Assembly: GCF_030123365.1 (NCBI RefSeq)
Contig: NZ_CP126107.1
Span: 3,368,001-3,432,000 of the forward strand
DNA from: Neobacillus sp. SuZ13
GTDB lineage: Bacteria > Bacillota > Bacilli > Bacillales > Cytobacillaceae
Direction: 5' to 3'
Length of the DNA: 64,000 bases
In this document: one piece after another, positions 60,333-64,000 of the stretch
Layout: every line of letters starts with the position of its first letter
How positions within the stretch are numbered: position 1 is the first letter of the stretch
Translations under genes and position numbers: made by a program
The notes under the pieces: model-generated
What the model was told of the DNA's origin: nothing
What the model saw: the letters and a program-made list of their open reading frames with translations, nothing else
The model's database searches: none

Positions 60333-61133
60333 TTAAGATACTACTTTATCCCATTCCGGCTTAGGCCCAGCTGCATATCCGAGTGTGGCCCCTCCGTCTG
60401 TGACAATGTTTTCGCCTGTTACGAATGAAGCATCATCGCTGGCAAGGAACAAGACAACTTTGGCAATTTCTTCTGATGTCGCAGTGCGACCGAGCATATG
60501 TGACCGGTCTTGCGCTAAACTCGCCTTTTCGGGATCCGCCTGCAGTTGAAGCCAAGTTTCAAATAAAGGTGTTCTGACTCCCGCAGGACTGATAGAATTA
60601 ATTCTGACTTGAAAAGGCGCATAATCAATCGCGAGTGCTTTTGTCAAAGCAATCACCGCACCTTTGGAAGCGGAATAGGCACTGTTAAATTGCTGACCAA
60701 CGACCCCCGTCATTGAAGCCATATTAATAATCGAACCTTTGGTTTCCTTTAAATGAGGTATAGCATACTTCGTAGTTAAGTAGATGCTTTTCACATTGAT
60801 TTGAAAGAGACGATCCCATTCATCTCCTTCAATCAATTCAAGGGTTTTAGGTAAAATAATTCCTGCATTATTAAATAAAATATCCATTTTGCCACACTTT
60901 TCAATAGAAGTTTTAATTAATCGGCAAACTTGGGATTCCTTGGAGACATCACATTTTACTCCATATGCCCAAAATCCTTTTTCTATTAATTCATCTACAA
61001 AACTCTGTATTTTTTCTTCATTAATATCAGCAATAATGACTTTCGCCCCTGCTTTTGCAAACAATAAGGCTGTGGCTGCCCCAATCCCACTTGCTCCGCC
61101 TGTAATAATTGCCACTTTGTTTTCTAATCTCAA
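60333..61133 (-). CDS. SDR dehydrogenase, probable L-fucose-pathway enzyme
   Basis: 266 residues from TTG 61133, RBS GGGGGA. TGGASGIG (about 11-18), acidic D of IIADIN (about 37) for NAD, NNAG, catalytic YSASKGA, and VTDGG near the C-terminus. The tail AAGPKPEWDKVVS is an extension not seen in the other SDR at 57924. Start and amidohydrolase stop overlap by 4 nt. Together with the other SDR it covers the two oxidation steps of the oxidative L-fucose pathway. Confidence 0.75.
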   Translation of the reverse strand: MRLENKVAIITGGASGIGAATALLFAKAGAKVIIADINEEKIQSFVDELIEKGFWAYGVKCDVSKESQVCRLIKTSIEKCGKMDILFNNAGIILPKTLELIEGDEWDRLFQINVKSIYLTTKYAIPHLKETKGSIINMASMTGVVGQQFNSAYSASKGAVIALTKALAIDYAPFQVRINSISPAGVRTPLFETWLQLQADPEKASLAQDRSHMLGRTATSEEIAKVVLFLASDDASFVTGENIVTDGGATLGYAAGPKPEWDKVVS

Positions 61134-61978
61134 CGAAATTTCCCCCTTGGTGTCAATTTATAGAATCTCATCGCATTTTCACCAAAAATTTTCTTTACGT
61201 CAGATTCTGTCAGGTCATCAGGTAATACATCTACTAATGTTTGATACACTTCATTATAGCTCCCGGCTAAAAGGCACACAGGCCAATCACTTCCGAACAT
61301 AATAGATTCGGTTCCAAAGACCTTTAGAATGTATTGGACAAACGGCTGCACCTCCGATTTGTTTATCGGTTGCTTCATTTCTGTAATCATTCCTGACAGC
61401 TTACACATGACATTTTGATAACTTGCTAGTTCCTCTATATTCTCTCTCCAGAAGTCCGTCATACCTGCCGAAATATTTGGTTTTGCAATATGATCAATAA
61501 CGGCTCGTAATTGCGGGAATTCCCTCAATAATGTGTTAATGTGCGGTAAATGACGCGGGAGAATAAGAATATCAATCGGGAAATCATCTTTAACTAGTAA
61601 TTCAATATTCTTCAACACACGTGGACGTAGAATCCATTGATCATCCGGTAAATCTTGAAGCATTGGCCTTATTCCGATAAAGCCTTCAACCTGTTTTAGT
61701 CTCTGATACTCTTTTTTAAAGAATTCTTCTTCAAGATCAAGCCAGCCGACAACGCCGGCAATATAATCATATTGTTGATATAGCTGTAAAAGGTATTCCG
61801 TCTCTGCTACAGTTGGAGCCGCCTGAACTGCGATGGAACCGTCTAGTTTATACTCGTTTAATTGACCAATGAGATGTTCAGGTAAAAAATCACGGTATAA
61901 TACCCGTAATTCTGGGCTTAGCCAATCGTAATCTCCTCGATCAATCCTCCAGAAATGTTGGTGGGCATCTACTCTCAT
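61130..61978 (-). CDS. Amidohydrolase_2 family lactonase, probable L-fuconolactonase
   Basis: 282 residues from ATG 61978 (RBS AAGGAG). Metal-binding start VDAHQHFW (about 3-10), His in VIDHIAKP (about 185) and Asp in MFGSDWPV (about 240), typical of amidohydrolase_2 lactonases such as L-fuconolactone and L-rhamnono-lactone hydrolases. It opens the lactone made by L-fucose dehydrogenase. An upstream in-frame extension to 62065 has no RBS and overlaps the GH36 end. It is followed, with 4-nt overlap, by an SDR gene. Confidence 0.82.
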   Translation of the reverse strand: MRVDAHQHFWRIDRGDYDWLSPELRVLYRDFLPEHLIGQLNEYKLDGSIAVQAAPTVAETEYLLQLYQQYDYIAGVVGWLDLEEEFFKKEYQRLKQVEGFIGIRPMLQDLPDDQWILRPRVLKNIELLVKDDFPIDILILPRHLPHINTLLREFPQLRAVIDHIAKPNISAGMTDFWRENIEELASYQNVMCKLSGMITEMKQPINKSEVQPFVQYILKVFGTESIMFGSDWPVCLLAGSYNEVYQTLVDVLPDDLTESDVKKIFGENAMRFYKLTPRGKFR

Positions 61979-62054
61979 TGACTTTACTCCTTGGGTAGAA
62001 TTTAATATAACTGGAATAGGAGTAGATTGACTCCCATTCCATACCAGCACAAAA

Positions 62055-64000
62055 TTATTTTTCAATTACATGAAGCTTAAATATTCTTGACGTAAAATCG
62101 CCTCCATGTTTAATGCCTTCCGCTTCAATTCCTGAGAATTCACCTGTAAGCAGGATTCCTGCATGCATTAACGTACTGCCATAATAAGTACCAGCTGTAT
62201 TTTCGAGTCGATATTCCAATCCTTCATTTATTCCTTTGAGCAAAAGTCTTGAAAACCCTGGATTTGGCCTAGCTAGGACTTGGTAATAACCGGCTATCGC
62301 TTCTTTTTGATCCTCAGAGACCACCATCCATGCTGTGACATTTCCATCGCCTTCAAACGGACTTTTTAACCGATAAAAGGTGCCGTTTTGAATAAGTCTT
62401 CTATTCTCTTTGTAAAAAGCAATTTGCTCCTTCACACATTGTTTTTCATCTTCGGTCATTTTTGTCACATCTAGTTCATACCCGAGCATTCCAAAGTAGG
62501 CCACGCTGGCTCTTGTTTCTAGGCTTGTGATTCTTTTAACTTGATGGTTGGGTACAGCAGAGACATGCGCCCCCATCGAGCTTAATGGATAAACGAATGA
62601 GGTCCCATATTGTATTTTTAACCGTTCCATTGCATCGGTATCATCACTTGTCCATGCTTGCGGTGCGTAATAGAGCAAACCTGGATCAAATCTTGCCCCG
62701 CCGCTGGCACAGGATTCAAATAGTACATCGGGAAAATTGGTCGTCAAACGATCGTATAAATCATAGACTCCGAGAATATAACGATGGGAAACTTCCTTTT
62801 GCCTGTCAGCAGGAAGGGCAACGGAGCCAATTTCCGTCATATAGCGGTTCATATCCCATTTTACGTAGGAGATCGGCGCTTCTTTTAAAACTGCAGCCAT
62901 CATTTCGTAAATATGGTCCACCACTTCCTTGCGAGAGAAATCCAAAACAAATTGGTTTCTTCCATGTGACCGATGTCGATCAGGAACATGGATAATCCAG
63001 TCCGGATGTTTTTGATAGAGTTCACTTATTTTAGAAACCATTTCCGGTTCAAACCACAGTCCAAATTTAAGGCCTAATTCAGTTATTTTCGTCGCTAATC
63101 CACTAATTCCATTAGGTAGCTTCCTTTTATCTGTGAACCAATCACCGAGTGATGTTTTATCATTATCTCTTTTTCCAAACCAGCCATCATCGAGGACGAA
63201 TAATTCCACACCCAAGTCTTTTGCTGTTTGGGCGATTGTGAGTATTTTTTCTTCGTTAAAATCAAAATAGGTTGCTTCCCAGTTATTGATTAAGACAGGC
63301 CGTTCTTTATCACGCCATCTTCCCCGGGCTAACCTAGTCCGGTACAATGTTTGATATGTTTGACTCATCCCATTTAATCCTTGATCGGAGTAAACCATGA
63401 CTGCCTCTGGTGTTTGGAAGCTTTCTCCCGCTTCAAGCAGCCAATTAAAATCAAAGGGATTAATCCCCATCAGCACCCGCGAAACATTATATTGGTCCAC
63501 TTCCACTTGTGCTAAGAAATTCCCGCTATACACAAAGTTGAAACCGAACACCTCACCTGCATGCTCATTTGTTTCTTTTCGCTTTAAAGCAATAAAAGGA
63601 TTTTGCTGAGTGCTGCTTGTTCCTCTTGTACTGGAAATACTCTGTGTCCCAGGCTGTAGAGCTCTAGTAAACACATGTCTTTCTCTCGCCCAGGCACCAG
63701 AAAGCTGTACCATTTCATAGTCAGAATCAAAAAAGTCAACGCTTGTACTCATCGCACGGGTGAGGTTAAGTTTTTGCGATCCTTTATTTGTAAATCTGCT
63801 GCTTCTCGTAAGGACATTTAAATTCTTAAAGACGGTATAAAGCAACACAATTTCGGTTTCAATAAGTTTGTCATAAAGAGTTATCTCCAGCGTTTGGGCC
63901 TCATCTTCCTTTTCCACATATGTAGCTGGCAGCCCATTAAGTTTAGGCTTGCCTTGATAAATCACATGATTTTTGTATTCAAAATTGGTAATTCGGCTTC
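62055..64000 (-). CDS. GH36 alpha-galactosidase, 5' end beyond window
   Basis: 648 residues visible; the frame is open to the right edge, so about 80 N-terminal residues are probably missing (GH36 about 730). Order: N-terminal beta-sandwich (ITNFEYKNHVIYQGKPKL), TIM barrel, C-terminal sheet. Nucleophile Asp in VKWDMNRYM and acid/base Asp in WTSDDTD; substrate loop CASGGARFDPG. It releases alpha-galactose (or alpha-GalNAc in some members). No signal peptide can be judged. It lies 76 nt upstream of the lactonase gene, so this operon couples galactoside cleavage with fucose oxidation. Confidence 0.9.
   Translation of the reverse strand, partial: SRITNFEYKNHVIYQGKPKLNGLPATYVEKEDEAQTLEITLYDKLIETEIVLLYTVFKNLNVLTRSSRFTNKGSQKLNLTRAMSTSVDFFDSDYEMVQLSGAWARERHVFTRALQPGTQSISSTRGTSSTQQNPFIALKRKETNEHAGEVFGFNFVYSGNFLAQVEVDQYNVSRVLMGINPFDFNWLLEAGESFQTPEAVMVYSDQGLNGMSQTYQTLYRTRLARGRWRDKERPVLINNWEATYFDFNEEKILTIAQTAKDLGVELFVLDDGWFGKRDNDKTSLGDWFTDKRKLPNGISGLATKITELGLKFGLWFEPEMVSKISELYQKHPDWIIHVPDRHRSHGRNQFVLDFSRKEVVDHIYEMMAAVLKEAPISYVKWDMNRYMTEIGSVALPADRQKEVSHRYILGVYDLYDRLTTNFPDVLFESCASGGARFDPGLLYYAPQAWTSDDTDAMERLKIQYGTSFVYPLSSMGAHVSAVPNHQVKRITSLETRASVAYFGMLGYELDVTKMTEDEKQCVKEQIAFYKENRRLIQNGTFYRLKSPFEGDGNVTAWMVVSEDQKEAIAGYYQVLARPNPGFSRLLLKGINEGLEYRLENTAGTYYGSTLMHAGILLTGEFSGIEAEGIKHGGDFTSRIFKLHVIEK

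Overview
The window is chromosomal DNA from a low-GC, endospore-forming Firmicute close to Bacillus/Neobacillus. Supporting this are a GerA-type germinant receptor operon, a class IV (PhaRC) polyhydroxyalkanoate synthase, a FosB-type bacillithiol transferase, a CopZ/CopA copper pair, a ComA-like response regulator, strong AGGAGG ribosome binding sites, many TTG/GTG starts and Spo0A-box-like sites. No rRNA, CRISPR array, prophage or complete insertion sequence was seen. Most genes are on the minus strand.

Layout. 1-6.4 kb: LysE exporter fragment, DUF3231 protein, an EF-G-like ribosomal-protection GTPase, a pentapeptide-repeat protein, an MFS exporter and a TerC protein. 6.6-9.9 kb: three neighbouring zinc-ribbon proteins. 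10-13.5 kb: two GNAT acetyltransferases, an unknown gene, a decayed metallo-beta-lactamase remnant and a CzcO-like flavoprotein. 13.6-20 kb: CopA with an unusual fused C-terminal domain, CopZ and a YknXYZ-like ABC exporter. 20-24.3 kb: arrays of degenerate 21-bp repeats, a membrane protein and a PAS-kinase/ComA-like regulator pair. 24.4-30.6 kb: fosB and a small membrane protein, a DUF421 protein, a Ktr potassium uptake pair, a CPA1 antiporter and an ABM-domain protein.

30.7-37.2 kb: a cupin protein, then the PHA locus: thiolase and an SDR reductase on the minus strand, and phaR (with an internal duplication), phaB and phaC on the plus strand. 37.3-44.9 kb: a truncated luciferase-like gene, a TcaA-like protein, a small secreted protein preceded by Spo0A-like boxes, a dioxygenase/DoxX/esterase group resembling catechol and quinone stress genes, small unknown genes and an LCP lipoprotein. 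45.1-49 kb: the gerABC-type operon followed by a tRNA-like gene with a misshapen anticodon arm.

49-64 kb is one carbohydrate island. A secreted GH95-like enzyme, a GH4 alpha-galactosidase, a secreted GH101/GH129-like enzyme and a GH36 alpha-galactosidase flank a run of genes that together fit non-phosphorylating L-fucose oxidation: mutarotase, two SDR dehydrogenases, lactonase, a split UxaA-type dehydratase and an FAH-family hydrolase. The inferred scheme is that the secreted enzymes release fucose and galactose from fucosylated glycans, and the cytoplasmic enzymes take L-fucose to pyruvate and lactate. The two secreted-glycosidase promoters share a 28-bp element and cre-like sites.

The strongest leads are the UxaA-for-fuconate-dehydratase hypothesis, the shared promoter element, the tRNA-like gene, the CopA fusion with an embedded ribosome binding site and start codon, the 21-bp and 52-bp intergenic arrays, and the Spo0A-box-associated secreted protein. 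All functional calls come from reading the sequence and recalling families. No database search was run.
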